Shown here: positions 40,734 to 50,614 of the stretch, piece by piece | How the letters are laid out: every line of letters starts with the position of its first letter | Numbering within the stretch: the stretch's first letter is position 1 | From: Trichomonas vaginalis G3 | Lineage: Eukaryota; Parabasalia; Trichomonadida; Trichomonadidae | NCBI RefSeq assembly: GCF_026262505.1 | Contig: NC_067207.1 | Span: 25,822,082-25,886,081, forward strand | Direction of reading: 5' to 3' | DNA length: 64,000 nucleotides | Program-made: the position numbers and the translations under genes | Notes under the pieces: model-generated | Database searches by the model: none | What the model was told of the DNA's origin: nothing | Seen by the model: the letters and a program-made list of their open reading frames with translations, nothing else

Positions 40734-41654
40734 TTACTGTTCTAAAAGTTTTCCAAGTTCTTTCGATAAGTTGCGAAGACCAGTGCAAACGTAATCCTCA
40801 CATTGTTCAAGAGGTTCTCCAGTTTCTGCTGCAATATCCTCGATATGGATAAATCCTTTGGCAAAATCAAGGAATCTAAGGTCATACTTTTCTGGATGAG
40901 CTGCATCATAGACGACGACAACAGATCCACTATAAATCCTTAAGCCCATATTGTCATGTAATTTCTGAAAAGCTGTGGCTAAATCTTCTAATTTTCTTCT
41001 GAATGTTGGGATTTGTTGAGGATATTTGAAGAATTCTTTCATGAAATTGTCGAGTTCATCTTTTGTGCAAAAGAAACCGAAATTACGCTCAACGTAGCAT
41101 AAGTCGTCGTGCTTCCAGTATCTTTCATCATTTGTGCCATGCCAGATAGCTGCGCGGACATGATAACAGAGAGTTTGAGTTGGCTCTCTATATAATTTTT
41201 CATGGCGGCGTGTTGCTTTCTTCTGGGAGGAACCACATCTCCATGATCGTAAGCCGATCTTAAAATCAACAAGACATGGCTTTTCATAACCATGAGTCAT
41301 ATCTGCCTGGAAAATCATTGCGGGCTGGCCGTCCAGAGGTTCGCTTGTCATCTTTGGTGAGAATTTGACTTCAATTGGATCACCCGCTCTTAAAACTGTG
41401 TTACCCTCAGTAAAATATCCGGTACCGAGGCATTTTGGCAATAATTCTGGCTTAATAATGTCAGAGCATTTATTTGTAAAGAAATCGTACATAAAAACTT
41501 CTTGAGGATCTGCTTTTTTGGCAAAATAGCCTTCACGAAAACTGAAATTTTGGTTTTCATGGCCGAATCTGCTTCTTTTGATATCGCTTCCATTACGGGA
41601 ATCCATGTGGAGAACTGCGCAATCATTAATAGGTTCAGGATGCTGAGTATTCAT
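40734..41654 (-). CDS. Inositol polyphosphate multikinase/IP6K-family kinase
   Basis: 306 residues from ATG 41654 (the longer frame begins with TTG). The family signature PxxxDxKxG is present as PCLVDFKIG at about residue 130, followed by RSWRCGSSQKKATRRHEK. The C-terminal catalytic motif is LRFLDFAKGF (about 262) where the family has the (I/L)DFA(H/K) metal-binding Asp, preceded by RIYSGSVVVVYD (the SSLL-like strand). Such kinases add phosphates to inositol phosphates using ATP, in cytosol or nucleus. Which step (IP3 3-kinase, IPMK or IP6K) cannot be told from sequence alone. Single gene. Confidence 0.85.
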   Translation of the reverse strand: MNTQHPEPINDCAVLHMDSRNGSDIKRSRFGHENQNFSFREGYFAKKADPQEVFMYDFFTNKCSDIIKPELLPKCLGTGYFTEGNTVLRAGDPIEVKFSPKMTSEPLDGQPAMIFQADMTHGYEKPCLVDFKIGLRSWRCGSSQKKATRRHEKLYREPTQTLCYHVRAAIWHGTNDERYWKHDDLCYVERNFGFFCTKDELDNFMKEFFKYPQQIPTFRRKLEDLATAFQKLHDNMGLRIYSGSVVVVYDAAHPEKYDLRFLDFAKGFIHIEDIAAETGEPLEQCEDYVCTGLRNLSKELGKLLEQ

Positions 41655-43154
41655 CAAGTTTTCTTCTGTTAGAAAAATAGATACGGATTTTCAGATGACT
41701 CGCAGAAAAATTTGAATGTACGGATTCTAAAACTGCAGAATTTGCCAGTGTTTGTTTTACTATTTTAATTCGGAATTATGAAGCCATTTGTTTTTTCGAA
41801 AAATAATTTTGAAGCTGATCGTGCATAAATTCAATTGTGTAAAAAAATCGATTCTGATAAATGGATAAAATAAGATCATATGATAACAAGTAGAAAAATT
41901 TTCGATGACGAGGTTGAAAATTATTGAGTGCTCATTTCTTTGTAATCTCCATTAAATACTGTTTTAAATCTAAAAATTTCCGTTACGATGTAATTTTGGT
42001 CATTTTTCCGAAATCAATGCATAAATTTTGAAAAAAAACATCTGAATAATGAGGAGGACGAAGCATACATTTGTTAACTTACACTTTTGGCAGTATGCTA
42101 AGGTCATTAATATCCATTTTTGGTCATTTTTCAAATTCATAGTCTATTTATCGATTTTCATTCTTTAAGAGCTATTGACTCGTATTTTATACAAAAACTA
42201 TTTATGAGTAATGATACGCTCAAAGCTTGAAATTGAAATTTCCTATTGGTCTCAAAATTGCGATATATCATGTGTTATTTAGCCTTTACTAGTGTTGTGT
42301 AATTTAGAAAACTGTGAATTTATATCTTTTGTTAGGATTTATTCAAAAAATTATTTTAATTCATGTTTCACTAAATCAAATACAATGAAAATGAACTTAT
42401 TGACTTCCCAGTTTCAATACATCTTTTTACAAATGACAATATTAGATATCAATTGCAAACGTAGTGTGAATTATTATAAGATCATATAATTGATTTGTTC
42501 TTAAGCATGCTTTTCAAAATTTTAAGAAATAAAGGTATTTTAATATACCAATTAAATAAATCTCATACAATATATCATTTTTGGTAAGCTCTAAACTGTA
42601 TATGGCCTTTCTACTATTTTCAGGCACTTATGTTCATTTTGCAATTTCATTTCTTTGTTCTTTCACATTTCACATTTTGATTTCTGATTAAAACTTTAGA
42701 TGCCAAAAAGATGAACAAATGATTATCACCCAAATCAATAGGCTTTGAAAAATATACGATGAGTAATATTAAAAAGATATTCAATTTTTATTTGATAGAG
42801 TTAAAGTAAAGAATGGTTCATTGTAGATGTTATAGTTATGACCCTAAATTTCAAGATATTAATTTTCCAGAATGTTGGGAAGACATGGATTCAACTAGGA
42901 AATTTGGAAAATCTTTGTTCGTTAAATGGAGTTTTGGCAAATTGCTGACGAAAATGGTGAATACTATGTCCAACAGAGATAACTTTTTAAAATTTTAATA
43001 CATCAAAACAATTACAAAATTTTGATAAGAAAATTAATCTTAATTCATGATAACACTTGTATTTTTGAATTGCATATAGTCTATGCTTGATCCCCCTTAT
43101 GTGCGAACAGAGCTCAAGGTTCAAAAATCCAATCATAAGGTAAAAAAGGGGGTT

Positions 43155-43265
43155 GGCGTCCTAAGGCGTCCTAGTGTAAATTTCTCAAAATTGTGATATT
43201 TACATCACATTTTTGAGAGGTTTATGGGCGTCCTAAGGGAAAATTGAATAGCTAGGGCGTCCCGA
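43155..43265. repeat. Four GGCGTCC repeats bracketing an inverted repeat
   Basis: GGCGTCCTAA at 43155, a tandem second copy at 43165, a third at 43227, and GGCGTCCCGA at 43256. Between copies two and three, 43184-43197 and 43204-43217 form a 14-bp inverted repeat (one mismatch) with loop ATTTAC. Confidence 0.6.
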
Positions 43266-43913
43266 ATTTTCATTCTAAGATTTAAATATATTATATACTT
43301 AAGTATAATACAAGCAATATAAAAATTAAAATTTTATTATGTTAACTTATAAGAAATTTTTTTGAATTATCGTTGATTTATTGTAATCTTTCCAGGCTAT
43401 ACTTTTGAAATCAACTTTACCTGTCATACGCATTAATGTAGTAGATGTCCAGGTGTAGCTATTATATCCCAGCAACATTGGTATTTTATCATTGTAAGAT
43501 ATCAAAATGAAGCGTTTTTTCAGATATAATTTTTCGTAAATTTTTCAAAAATAAGATGGTAAAAAAGCCTCGACTTGCTCGAAAAATAACAATTTTTTTA
43601 CTTGTAAAAATAACCCTTTTACAGCATGGGCAGCTATTCAATCACTATTTCTTTTTCTAAAAGTATATTTTTCAAAAAAAATTAAGATCAAATTCGACAA
43701 TTTCTTGATGAAAGCAAAAATATTACACATACTTCTAGATGCATGGGATAAAATATGCAATTATTCAATCAATTCGCATGATTTGAAAAAAAAATCTAAA
43801 TTTGATAAAAATGTAGAAATTTTTTATTTTTAACTTGAGATTCGATTTTTTTGATCCAATTTGTGAATTTTTTTTGATCGGAATTTCAATTAATTTGTTG
43901 ATCAAAAATGACC

Positions 43914-43997
43914 TCACAATGTTTGATCATAAGTGAAGTCATCTTCATGGGTATTTAGAAATTCCAAGAGAAATTGCTTATTTCTCGCAGATGTAAT
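43914..43997 (-). pseudogene. Separated downstream piece of the host ORF split by the Maverick
   Basis: Joining the sequence left of the element to the sequence right of it and keeping one TGTAAT copy, the minus-strand frame from 64000 downward continues through the target site into 27 further codons here (ARNKQFLLEFLNTHEDDF…) and ends at TGA 43914-43916. The style fits a trichomonad ankyrin-family N-terminal region. That family is usually longer, so the target gene may have been truncated before insertion. Confidence 0.55.
43992..43997. repeat. Left copy of the 6-bp target-site duplication
   Basis: TGTAAT directly precedes the terminal inverted repeat; the identical hexamer follows the right terminus at 63775-63780. 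Maverick/Polinton integrases characteristically produce 5-6 bp duplications. Confidence 0.9.
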
Positions 43998-44462
43998 AGT
44001 AGTAGGATAGGAAGGGTTGTGTGACTTTTTTTGTTACATCTATATATAGATGAAGGTATGTTTTCCCAGCCTCTATATATAGATGATATAAAATTTTTTC
44101 TTACGTTTTTTAAGTCATGAATTCGTAAGAAAGCGCGACATTATTAAATAAATTAGTAATAAATATTATACACTCAACCCATACATAATGAAATAAAAAA
44201 TAAAAAAATTTTTAAAAAATAAACTTTAAAAAGAATTTGATGAGTTCAACATTGAACTTTAAGAAGCTAATTATTATTTGAATTTATGATATCAATTATT
44301 TGATTCATTCTTTCTTCAATCTCTTCTATTCTTTTTGTTAAATCATCAATTTTCATTAATGAGGTGATTCTTGATTGAGGAATAGATTTCAAACTAACCA
44401 CCCCTTTTATTTTTGAAATTTTGAATCCATCAACTTTAAACATTTTATTCAATTTACACGTT
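43998..44462. repeat. Left terminal inverted repeat (465 bp)
   Basis: Every position p compared matches 107772-p on the opposite strand up to 44462; the next base differs. It contains two CTATATATAGATG subterminal motifs (44039-44095 region) and the 3' 196 bp of a minus-strand gene. Confidence 0.95.
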
Positions 44463-44635
44463 GTCAATTCTTCAAATAATTTTTTATTGTTAGCATAATA
44501 GTCATTAAATTCTTCAACAGATGAAAAAATTTTTATTTCAGTAATTGGTTTAACAACGTTTATTTTTTGTTGAACATTTTCACTTTCATTTATTTCTTCC
44601 TCCTCTGTTTCATTTATTTTTAAAATCGGTTTCAT
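44267..44635 (-). CDS. Small coiled-coil Maverick protein straddling the TIR boundary
   Basis: 122 residues from ATG 44635, with a TTTTTATTTAATGATAA-type element start box before it. Acidic N-terminus, a middle region (FSSVEEFNDYYANNKKLFEEL) and a C-terminal coiled coil (LTKRIEEIEERMNQIIDII). The last 61 codons lie inside the left TIR and are therefore duplicated, without a start region, in the right TIR (63320-63505). Function unknown. It is the outermost left gene and is transcribed toward the terminus. Confidence 0.7.
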   Translation of the reverse strand: MKPILKINETEEEEINESENVQQKINVVKPITEIKIFSSVEEFNDYYANNKKLFEELTTCKLNKMFKVDGFKISKIKGVVSLKSIPQSRITSLMKIDDLTKRIEEIEERMNQIIDIINSNNN

Positions 44636-44701
44636 TTATCATTAAATAAAAATTAGAATATAAGTGATGAAATATATTTTTTAATTAATATTAAATCAGA
44701 A

Positions 44702-44938
44702 ATGGCTGCAGGATTCTTTAAAAAATTATGGGATGGAATTAAGAAAGCTGCGGGTTGGGTTCATAAAAATATTATTAAACCCGTTGCAAACTTTTTGGCA
44801 CCAGTAGCGAAAACGGCAGGAACTATCATAGGTGGAGTATTAGGTACTAAAGCAGGTAATCCGGCGATGGGAGCACAAGCAGGTAACGCAGTTGGTGGAA
44901 TTGCTGAAGGAATACTTAATAAAATAGGAGGTAGATAG
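44702..44938 (+). CDS. Short amphipathic/glycine-rich virion-like protein
   Basis: 78 residues from ATG 44702. N-terminal amphipathic basic helix (MAAGFFKKLWDGIKKAAGW) followed by a Gly/Ala-rich hydrophobic stretch (about 42-75). This layout resembles membrane-active minor virion peptides such as the N-terminus of adenoviral protein VI, but the homology is not demonstrable here. It shares MAAGxFKKLWD with the convergent gene at 44963-45178, so the two are paralogues. It is likely a minor capsid or membrane-lytic component; this is inference from position beside the capsid gene. Confidence 0.7.
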   Translation: MAAGFFKKLWDGIKKAAGWVHKNIIKPVANFLAPVAKTAGTIIGGVLGTKAGNPAMGAQAGNAVGGIAEGILNKIGGR

Positions 44939-44962
44939 TGGAAAAATAAATAAATATTATTT

Positions 44963-45178
44963 TTATCTTAGTATCGGTTGAAGTCTTTGATAAACTTTTT
45001 CTCCTTTATTTAATATTTCTCTTATTGGGGCAGCTTTTGGTGTTATTGATTCAGCAACGTCACTAATTGCTTCTTTATTCTTAAATATCCAATTTGCTCC
45101 TTTCTTCATTGTTTCCCAAACTTTATGCGCTCCTCTTTTTACTTTATCCCACAGTTTCTTAAATATACCTGCAGCCAT
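44963..45178 (-). CDS. Paralogue of the short amphipathic virion-like protein
   Basis: 71 residues from ATG 45178. Same start (MAAGIFKKLWDKVKRG) as the 44702 gene but a different, non-glycine-rich tail (HKVWETMKKGANWIFKNKEAI…). Convergent with its paralogue across 24 bp, and divergent from the major capsid gene across 69 bp that must hold both promoters. Likely a second minor virion peptide. Confidence 0.7.
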   Translation of the reverse strand: MAAGIFKKLWDKVKRGAHKVWETMKKGANWIFKNKEAISDVAESITPKAAPIREILNKGEKVYQRLQPILR

Positions 45179-45247
45179 AGTTGATTATTTCATTAAAATT
45201 AAAAATTCATTTTCATCTTTTAATTTTGATTTTTTATTTAATAATAA

Positions 45248-46891
45248 ATGACGACTAACTATTTGATGCCAAACACTAAACCGATTAATGGAAATGTGTT
45301 TCATTCATTCGAAAAGATAAATGAAATATTCGCAAAGAATGACGGTAGTAGAAGATATTATAGAGAACTTGAAAGTTCATGCTATGACTCTGATGCTCCA
45401 TATTTTGATGATAAACAAACTCATTTAAGAATTACAAATCCGGCTCATGATGTGAACCAATTAGGTGACACATATATTAAACGCAAAGTTAAAGCAACTC
45501 TAGTTTCAAATAAAGCTTTCACATGCGATGCCGCTTTTAAATGCATGCGTTTATTCGTTGGTTACAAATCATCAAATCAAAGCTTTAAACAATTAGAAGT
45601 AGAAACCGAAAGAGGTGATGCCGGTTATCTTCAGATGGATTGCGCCCGTGAATCTTTCGCATTTGCAACATATAAACCAAAATCAGAAAGGAAAGTTAAA
45701 AAGTTTGTTCATTCGTTATATAATAATGTTCAAAAATATGATAACTCAGTATGTGGTAAATATATTGACCCTTCAGAAGTTTTCAAGAGAGCAAATGAAG
45801 AAGTTGATGTCACTTTTGATATGATTATTCCGGTAAATGATTTGTTAGCATTTCAGGCGTTCGATGATTATCCTAAATCATTTGGTGAAATCATTCTTAA
45901 ATATTATGTTTTCAGGGATACTTTAGTATTTTGTCAGGTTGACCCGTTAAGAGTTGCTGATTTACAAAATTACGTTTATGAAAAGATAACTGATGAAAAT
46001 TATGAAAAGATTATGAATCATGTTTATAAATATGATCGCAAATTCCAACAAATCGGACTTCCTGCCAAATTAATTACAAGCTTAGCCGCTACATCTGCTG
46101 ACGCAACAGTTGATAACGTTATTATTTCATGCACAAAGATGGAAGTTTTAGAGGATAAATGCATTACACCAGGATACGGTTTAATTGAAGAATCAGTTAA
46201 AGCAATACCACGTTTATTCAGTAAGGAAGATCCATTCATGATTCCAGCTCAACATATTGACGTTCGTTCACTAAATGGAGGTTGCATCACTCCTGAAGGT
46301 ATCAGCTCAGATTTCTCATACGCTCTTCATAATGTTACAGATGTCGTGTTAACATTTCCGAAGAATGCAATGCAAAGAACAGTTTTAGAAAATCCAATGC
46401 TTCGAGGTCTTCAGGTCACTATAGATTCCAGAAACTTCCCCGATCAAGCGATGACCACAGTGGGTGACATATTCTTTACACGTATGCTTCAAGCTTCTGA
46501 TTTAGATGGAGTGAATGAATGCACGGAAGAATACGAGGACTCATTAACTAGACCACTGAATGCAGATGATGGCACGCCATTAGCTAGAACATGGAAAGAC
46601 CAAACTTCATTCTTATGCACTATTCCAGTTCAACGTGATGGAGCGGGTATATTCTTTGATGGATTAGAAACTTTCAACTCACAAGTTACAGTACAAGTGA
46701 AAGCTTATCCAATCATTCAGGGTGTAAATGACACTTACTGTTCAAAGGTGACAAATCCTCCTCAGGTTTGGTTTACTAGGACTACATATTGGACATGGAC
46801 ACCAGATGAAGGTTTGAAATATCATCCAACAGGTACACCACCACAGTATAGAAGTTCATATGATGAAATATTGATGAATAGAAATGTTTAA
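45248..46891 (+). CDS. Major capsid protein (double jelly-roll type), candidate
   Basis: 547 residues from ATG 45248, preceded by TTTTTTATTTAATAATAA. It is beta-rich throughout, with aromatic-rich strands and two long domains (about 40-240 and 260-530), as expected for the double jelly-roll capsid protein that Polintons share with adenoviruses and virophages. Evidence: size, position immediately before the packaging ATPase, beta composition, and no alternative capsid gene in the element. The ORF is intact. I cannot show a family motif from sequence by eye. Confidence 0.75.
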   Translation: MTTNYLMPNTKPINGNVFHSFEKINEIFAKNDGSRRYYRELESSCYDSDAPYFDDKQTHLRITNPAHDVNQLGDTYIKRKVKATLVSNKAFTCDAAFKCMRLFVGYKSSNQSFKQLEVETERGDAGYLQMDCARESFAFATYKPKSERKVKKFVHSLYNNVQKYDNSVCGKYIDPSEVFKRANEEVDVTFDMIIPVNDLLAFQAFDDYPKSFGEIILKYYVFRDTLVFCQVDPLRVADLQNYVYEKITDENYEKIMNHVYKYDRKFQQIGLPAKLITSLAATSADATVDNVIISCTKMEVLEDKCITPGYGLIEESVKAIPRLFSKEDPFMIPAQHIDVRSLNGGCITPEGISSDFSYALHNVTDVVLTFPKNAMQRTVLENPMLRGLQVTIDSRNFPDQAMTTVGDIFFTRMLQASDLDGVNECTEEYEDSLTRPLNADDGTPLARTWKDQTSFLCTIPVQRDGAGIFFDGLETFNSQVTVQVKAYPIIQGVNDTYCSKVTNPPQVWFTRTTYWTWTPDEGLKYHPTGTPPQYRSSYDEILMNRNV

Positions 46892-46915
46892 AATTATAAA
46901 TTTATTTTTGATTAA

Positions 46916-47740
46916 ATGGATTTAAATTCATCCACCCCTTATGAAGAATTAGCAGGAGTATATAATACATACGTAGATGATATGATTAATGAAGCATTGA
47001 GTGATAATAGAAATGCTCTATCTAAGGAAAAATTAATGAAAATTCCATATTCTGAATGTTACTTAAATTCAATCACTGCAGCAATTGGTAAACAAAATAA
47101 AGGTAAAACAATAACGATATTAAAACAAATTATCATTATTGCTAACACTTCCCCTATTCACATGTGTTAATTTATATCAACCGTTCAGGTTCACCTTCAG
47201 ATGATACATTTGAATCTTTAAAGTATTTAATCAAAATTCCAATTATTTATTTATCACAAGAAGAAGCAAGATTATTTAAAAAACTTTTTAATGTATAAAG
47301 AATTATATAATACAATCAAGAAGCAAGGATTAGAGGATAAAATTATTGATAAACAACGGGATGAATTATTTGAAACACTTTCTATTTCAAATTTTGATAG
47401 AGAATTTTTGCATTCACTCATTTTTCTAGATGATGCAGTGAAATCAAAACTAATAACAAACGAGAAATCATATTTTAATCAGTTATTAACTCAATGTCGA
47501 CACATTCAGTGTTCATTCTTTATGGCTGTTCAATACTTCAAAGCATTAAGCACAAACATTAAATCAAATCTATCAACCCTTTTCATTTTCAGTGGGTTTA
47601 GTCGTCAACAGTTGAACGTTATGCTTTATCAAGTGAATTTACCAATGAGCATTAATGAACTTTACACACAATATCAGCAATTAGGTGAACATGGAAAAAT
47701 AATAGTTGATTTAAATAAAGGAAGTGTTAAATTTGATTAA
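46916..47740 (+). pseudogene. FtsK/HerA-type packaging ATPase, with two compensating frameshifts
   Basis: Starts at ATG 46916, 24 bp after the capsid gene. Walker A is GKQNKGKT (about residues 57-64) and Walker B is LIFLDDA (about 165-171), the A32/FtsK-HerA packaging ATPase arrangement of Polintons and large DNA viruses. The frame closes at 47170, but HVLIYINRSGSPSDDTF… continues in another frame from about 47150 to 47299, after which the original frame resumes (47291-47740). So about 140 bp lie in a shifted frame between one loss and one gain. The family would pump DNA into the capsid. It may be inactive, or these may be sequence errors. Confidence 0.75.
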
Positions 47741-47780
47741 CTTTTTATAATTAATTTTTATTTTTTATTTATAATTAAAC

Positions 47781-48680
47781 ATGACTGAAATGGTAAATCT
47801 TCTACAGGTTCCATTAAAACAAGGGACAAACAAAAAGGGTGCATATAATAGAACTATGAAAGTTCCTGATGGAATGAAAGAATTAGTTCATATTGTTGCT
47901 GGTCTTCAAAAAGATGTTAAACAAATGAGAAACGTTTTAACATTACCAGAAGCTCAAGCATATGCCAAACGTCATGGCCCAAATTGGGAAGCACACGAAG
48001 CAGACATTACGGGTCCAAATGGAAAACCTGATGGTATAAATGAAGTTTTCGTTACTGATGGTCAAGGTAATATTAAAGTCATAAATGGTTATAAATTAAC
48101 TATGTCTGATTATCCTAAACGTAAAGCATATAATGAACGTTATCCTATGCAATTTGATGAAAATGGAAAAGCTGTTAAACAACACATTGGAGAAGGTGAA
48201 AATGGTCCAATGTATTCATACCGTCATAATCCATATTCTTATTTCAATGAAGAATTAAATGCTGTTGAAGAGGGACCGGATGGATTACCACGATATTCTA
48301 ACCAGTTTGATGGTCAATATGCAAATATTAGACCTGAAATTTCAGCTAAGAAATTCTTTAAAGTTGCTTTATTCGATCCAGTTTTCGCAAATGTTAAAGA
48401 TGAACTTAAACATTAATTCCAACCAATTATAGTAGCAAGAATTGCATCAGGTGCTTTATCTCAAGCATTCAAAGATTTAAATAAGAAACCATTATATCAG
48501 CAACGAGGTTTAACTTATGATTTAGTTAAGGAATCAGATAAAAGAAAATTTGAGAAATCAGATGATTATAAGAATGCAATTAATGAATATATTCGGTCTA
48601 TTAATTTCGATGAAACAGCTAAAAATCAACTTCATGAACAAATACAGGGAATAATAGATTCAAAAGTTCCAGCAAAATAA
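47781..48680 (+). pseudogene. Unknown Maverick structural-arm protein with internal TAA
   Basis: Open from ATG 47781 for 300 codons to TAA 48678-48680, apart from a TAA at 48414-48416. Coding character is equal on both sides (…VKDELKH / FQPIIVARIASGALSQ…). It is hydrophilic, starting with a basic region and then a Gly/Tyr/Asn-rich middle with no family I recognise. Located between the packaging ATPase and the penton candidate, it is presumably virion-associated. The start box TTTTTATTTTTTATTTATAA is a clear example of the element's upstream motif. A single base change would explain the stop. Confidence 0.65.
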
Positions 48681-48712
48681 AAGTTTAAATATATTTTTTT
48701 ATTCGATTATAA

Positions 48713-49384
48713 ATGAGAAGACGTTTCACTAGTCAAAAGAACACTAACGCAAAAGCAGAGATTACGGTTGGTTATAACGTAAATGATGATAAATCACGAA
48801 TTATTCAAAATGCTAAAGTTAATGTTAGCCCTGAATTAACAAGGTCAGCAACTCAACCAAATTTATTAACTCGTGACTTACCGAAGAATGAGGAGAATGA
48901 AGAAAACCATGAGAATGGAGACCCAATCATTTTATCTGAACCCGGTAAAGAACCCGTTGAAATTCCCACTTATCCAACATACCCCCCGCCTCTTTCATCA
49001 AACATCGAGAACCCATATAAAATAGACATTAATTCTGAATTAATGAAAATTTACCGTGATATAATAATTAATAATTATGATTCAATAATAAATTTAATTG
49101 ACCAATCTGGTTTAATTATTTTACCTTATGAATCATTAATTCACATTATCGCCATTCTTTGTGATGTTCAAGATTCAGACGTTAAGATTCAATTTTTCAT
49201 AGATGATGAGGTTTCATGCTGCGGAACAGTTGCAAAAATAAATCCTATAAAGGATATTAGCACAATTAAGATATCAAAGAACGGAACAACAACTGAACTT
49301 CATTTAACATATAATGATATTTATAATAAAATAGTTGATGAATATAAAATATCACTTGAAAAATTCTTTGTTAAGGCTATTTAA
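48713..49384 (+). CDS. Unknown Maverick protein (223 aa)
   Basis: ATG 48713 after an ATTTTTTTATTCGATTATAA box. Residues 1-100 are polar with a Pro-rich linker (PTYPTYPPPL); 105-223 form a folded alpha/beta domain (YRDIIINNYDSIINLIDQSGLI; DVKIQFFIDDEVSCCGTVAKI). The C-terminus overlaps the end of the convergent 49381-49860 gene by four bases. No family recognised; position suggests a structural or assembly role. Confidence 0.7.
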   Translation: MRRRFTSQKNTNAKAEITVGYNVNDDKSRIIQNAKVNVSPELTRSATQPNLLTRDLPKNEENEENHENGDPIILSEPGKEPVEIPTYPTYPPPLSSNIENPYKIDINSELMKIYRDIIINNYDSIINLIDQSGLIILPYESLIHIIAILCDVQDSDVKIQFFIDDEVSCCGTVAKINPIKDISTIKISKNGTTTELHLTYNDIYNKIVDEYKISLEKFFVKAI

Positions 49385-49860
49385 TATTCAAGCATTAACA
49401 TTATTGAATAATAATCCTTTGAATCATAATCAATAATAATTGACCTTTCACCAGTTTCTATCGTTTGTTTTATTTCTTTTTGTTCCCCACTATCTGGATC
49501 GGTCATTGTAATTGTTTTTGTTATAGTATCAGCTTTATCTTTAACTTCAATCTTTTTTCCATCGGGATATTTAAACCAAAATTCCAAAAATTCGATATTG
49601 TCAATCTGTTCATATTTTAATCTATCAATTACATTTTTAATACCATCTGAAAATCTTATGAAATGGTCATTATATGGGTTTGATTGAACTAAATTTGAAT
49701 GAAGTGAAATATAACCTGTTGATGAATATGACACCGACTCATATTTTCTGAAAACACTAAAATTTATAACATGAATGAATTTCTTATTCGTTGAATTTAT
49801 GAATTCTTGAGGTAATCTTATTCTAGTTTTATTTATCACTGGAAAATAACGCTTTACCAT
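49381..49860 (-). CDS. Unknown beta-rich Maverick protein
   Basis: 159 residues from ATG 49860 (MVKRYFPVINK). An earlier in-frame start at 49893 would overlap the divergent gene, and the element start box favours 49860. Strand-rich (KFIHVINFSVFRKYESVSYSSTGYISLHS) with a KTITMTDPDSGEQKEI loop. It diverges from the penton candidate across only 19 bp. Family not recognised; a small jelly-roll or fibre-attachment protein is possible. Confidence 0.6.
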   Translation of the reverse strand: MVKRYFPVINKTRIRLPQEFINSTNKKFIHVINFSVFRKYESVSYSSTGYISLHSNLVQSNPYNDHFIRFSDGIKNVIDRLKYEQIDNIEFLEFWFKYPDGKKIEVKDKADTITKTITMTDPDSGEQKEIKQTIETGERSIIIDYDSKDYYSIMLMLEY

Positions 49861-49879
49861 ATTTTTAATCGTAATAAAA
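49861..49879. promoter_or_regulatory. 19-bp bidirectional promoter
   Basis: The whole space between two divergent ATGs is atttttaatcgtaataaaa. Read either way it supplies a T-rich box followed within a few bases by ATG, the same arrangement found before other genes of this element. A start-site element therefore probably works on both strands or within the leader itself. Confidence 0.5.
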
Positions 49880-50590
49880 ATGTCAATTATCAATATTATT
49901 TCGAATAATAGCTGTGAATTAAATTTAACAGTTAGCGGAATTTATAATGTTACTCTCGTTTCTGTGAGTGGTAAATTTAATCCCATTCTTTTAGACCCTT
50001 TAGATTATATATCATTTATTAAAGATGACCATGAAAAAACGTATGATATGTATATAAATAATGTGATAGTGAAATGGGATATTAACATGATTTTAAGTTA
50101 TTTAAATGAATCATTTATCGTATGGTATGAAGAAAATTTTAAATCAAAACCTGATAAACTTTTTGAACTTGATGAAATAAATAACCTTATTAAATTTCCG
50201 CTGAAAATTAAATTTTGTACTCCTCATCTTCGTTCATTGTTGGGAATATTAAATTTTGAAAAAGATGTTGGGGATGTTTTGTATTCTGACACTGGTTCCA
50301 ATTTCATTTTAATCAAATGTGATAAAGTTAATACCCCAATGAGATTTTCACATCAAACATTAGACCCTAACTCTTACCCATCAATACAAAACATTTTATC
50401 CATCAACTTAAACACATTTTCTTTATCATATCCGTTTCAATTATCCGGGAATTCATTTATTCTTCATTCAAAAGATTTATCAAATATTAAATTTAGAATA
50501 ACTGACCTATTTGATTGTGATTTAGAATTTATGAATGAAATATTATGGCAATTTCAAATAGAAAAAATAGCTGATGAGATAACAGATTAA
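49880..50590 (+). CDS. Candidate penton (minor capsid, single jelly-roll) protein
   Basis: 236 residues from ATG 49880. The pattern (SFIVWYEENF… then LRSLLGILNFEKDVGD, FILIKCDKV, …PSIQNILSINL… and a final IKFRITDLFDCDLEFMNEILWQFQIEK) resembles the Polinton/virophage penton protein, in which the last strands read I.(F/I).LTD..G..I.....I. The size is right for a pentameric vertex protein, and it sits just before the fibre-like gene, which would attach at the vertex. Homology is suggested, not proven. Confidence 0.5.
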   Translation: MSIINIISNNSCELNLTVSGIYNVTLVSVSGKFNPILLDPLDYISFIKDDHEKTYDMYINNVIVKWDINMILSYLNESFIVWYEENFKSKPDKLFELDEINNLIKFPLKIKFCTPHLRSLLGILNFEKDVGDVLYSDTGSNFILIKCDKVNTPMRFSHQTLDPNSYPSIQNILSINLNTFSLSYPFQLSGNSFILHSKDLSNIKFRITDLFDCDLEFMNEILWQFQIEKIADEITD

Positions 50591-50614
50591 ATATTTATTT
50601 TTAAATCATAATAA

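Larger units (their letters stand above)
41655..43997. other. Long intergenic region with GGCGTCC repeats
   Basis: 2.3 kb between the inositol kinase and the Maverick. Mostly AT-rich without a supportable gene; a 61-codon frame at 42813-42998 was rejected. A GC-richer patch at 43155-43265 holds GGCGTCC repeats around an inverted repeat. The last 84 bp are the separated end of a host ORF. Confidence 0.45.

Noticed and set aside
42813-42998. 61-codon plus-strand ORF (MVHCRCYSYDPKF…)
   Set aside because: Short, no promoter motif, no family and flanked by non-coding AT-rich DNA; could be a fossil but not supportable.
46916-47740. Programmed ribosomal frameshifting in the ATPase
   Set aside because: Two opposite shifts about 140 bp apart and no convincing slippery heptamer plus structure; point indels explain it better.
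5194-48416. Alternative genetic code or selenocysteine at the internal stops
   Set aside because: All three stop codons occur at such sites (TGA, TAG, TAA) while other genes end normally with them; independent mutations are simpler, and no selenocysteine element was seen.
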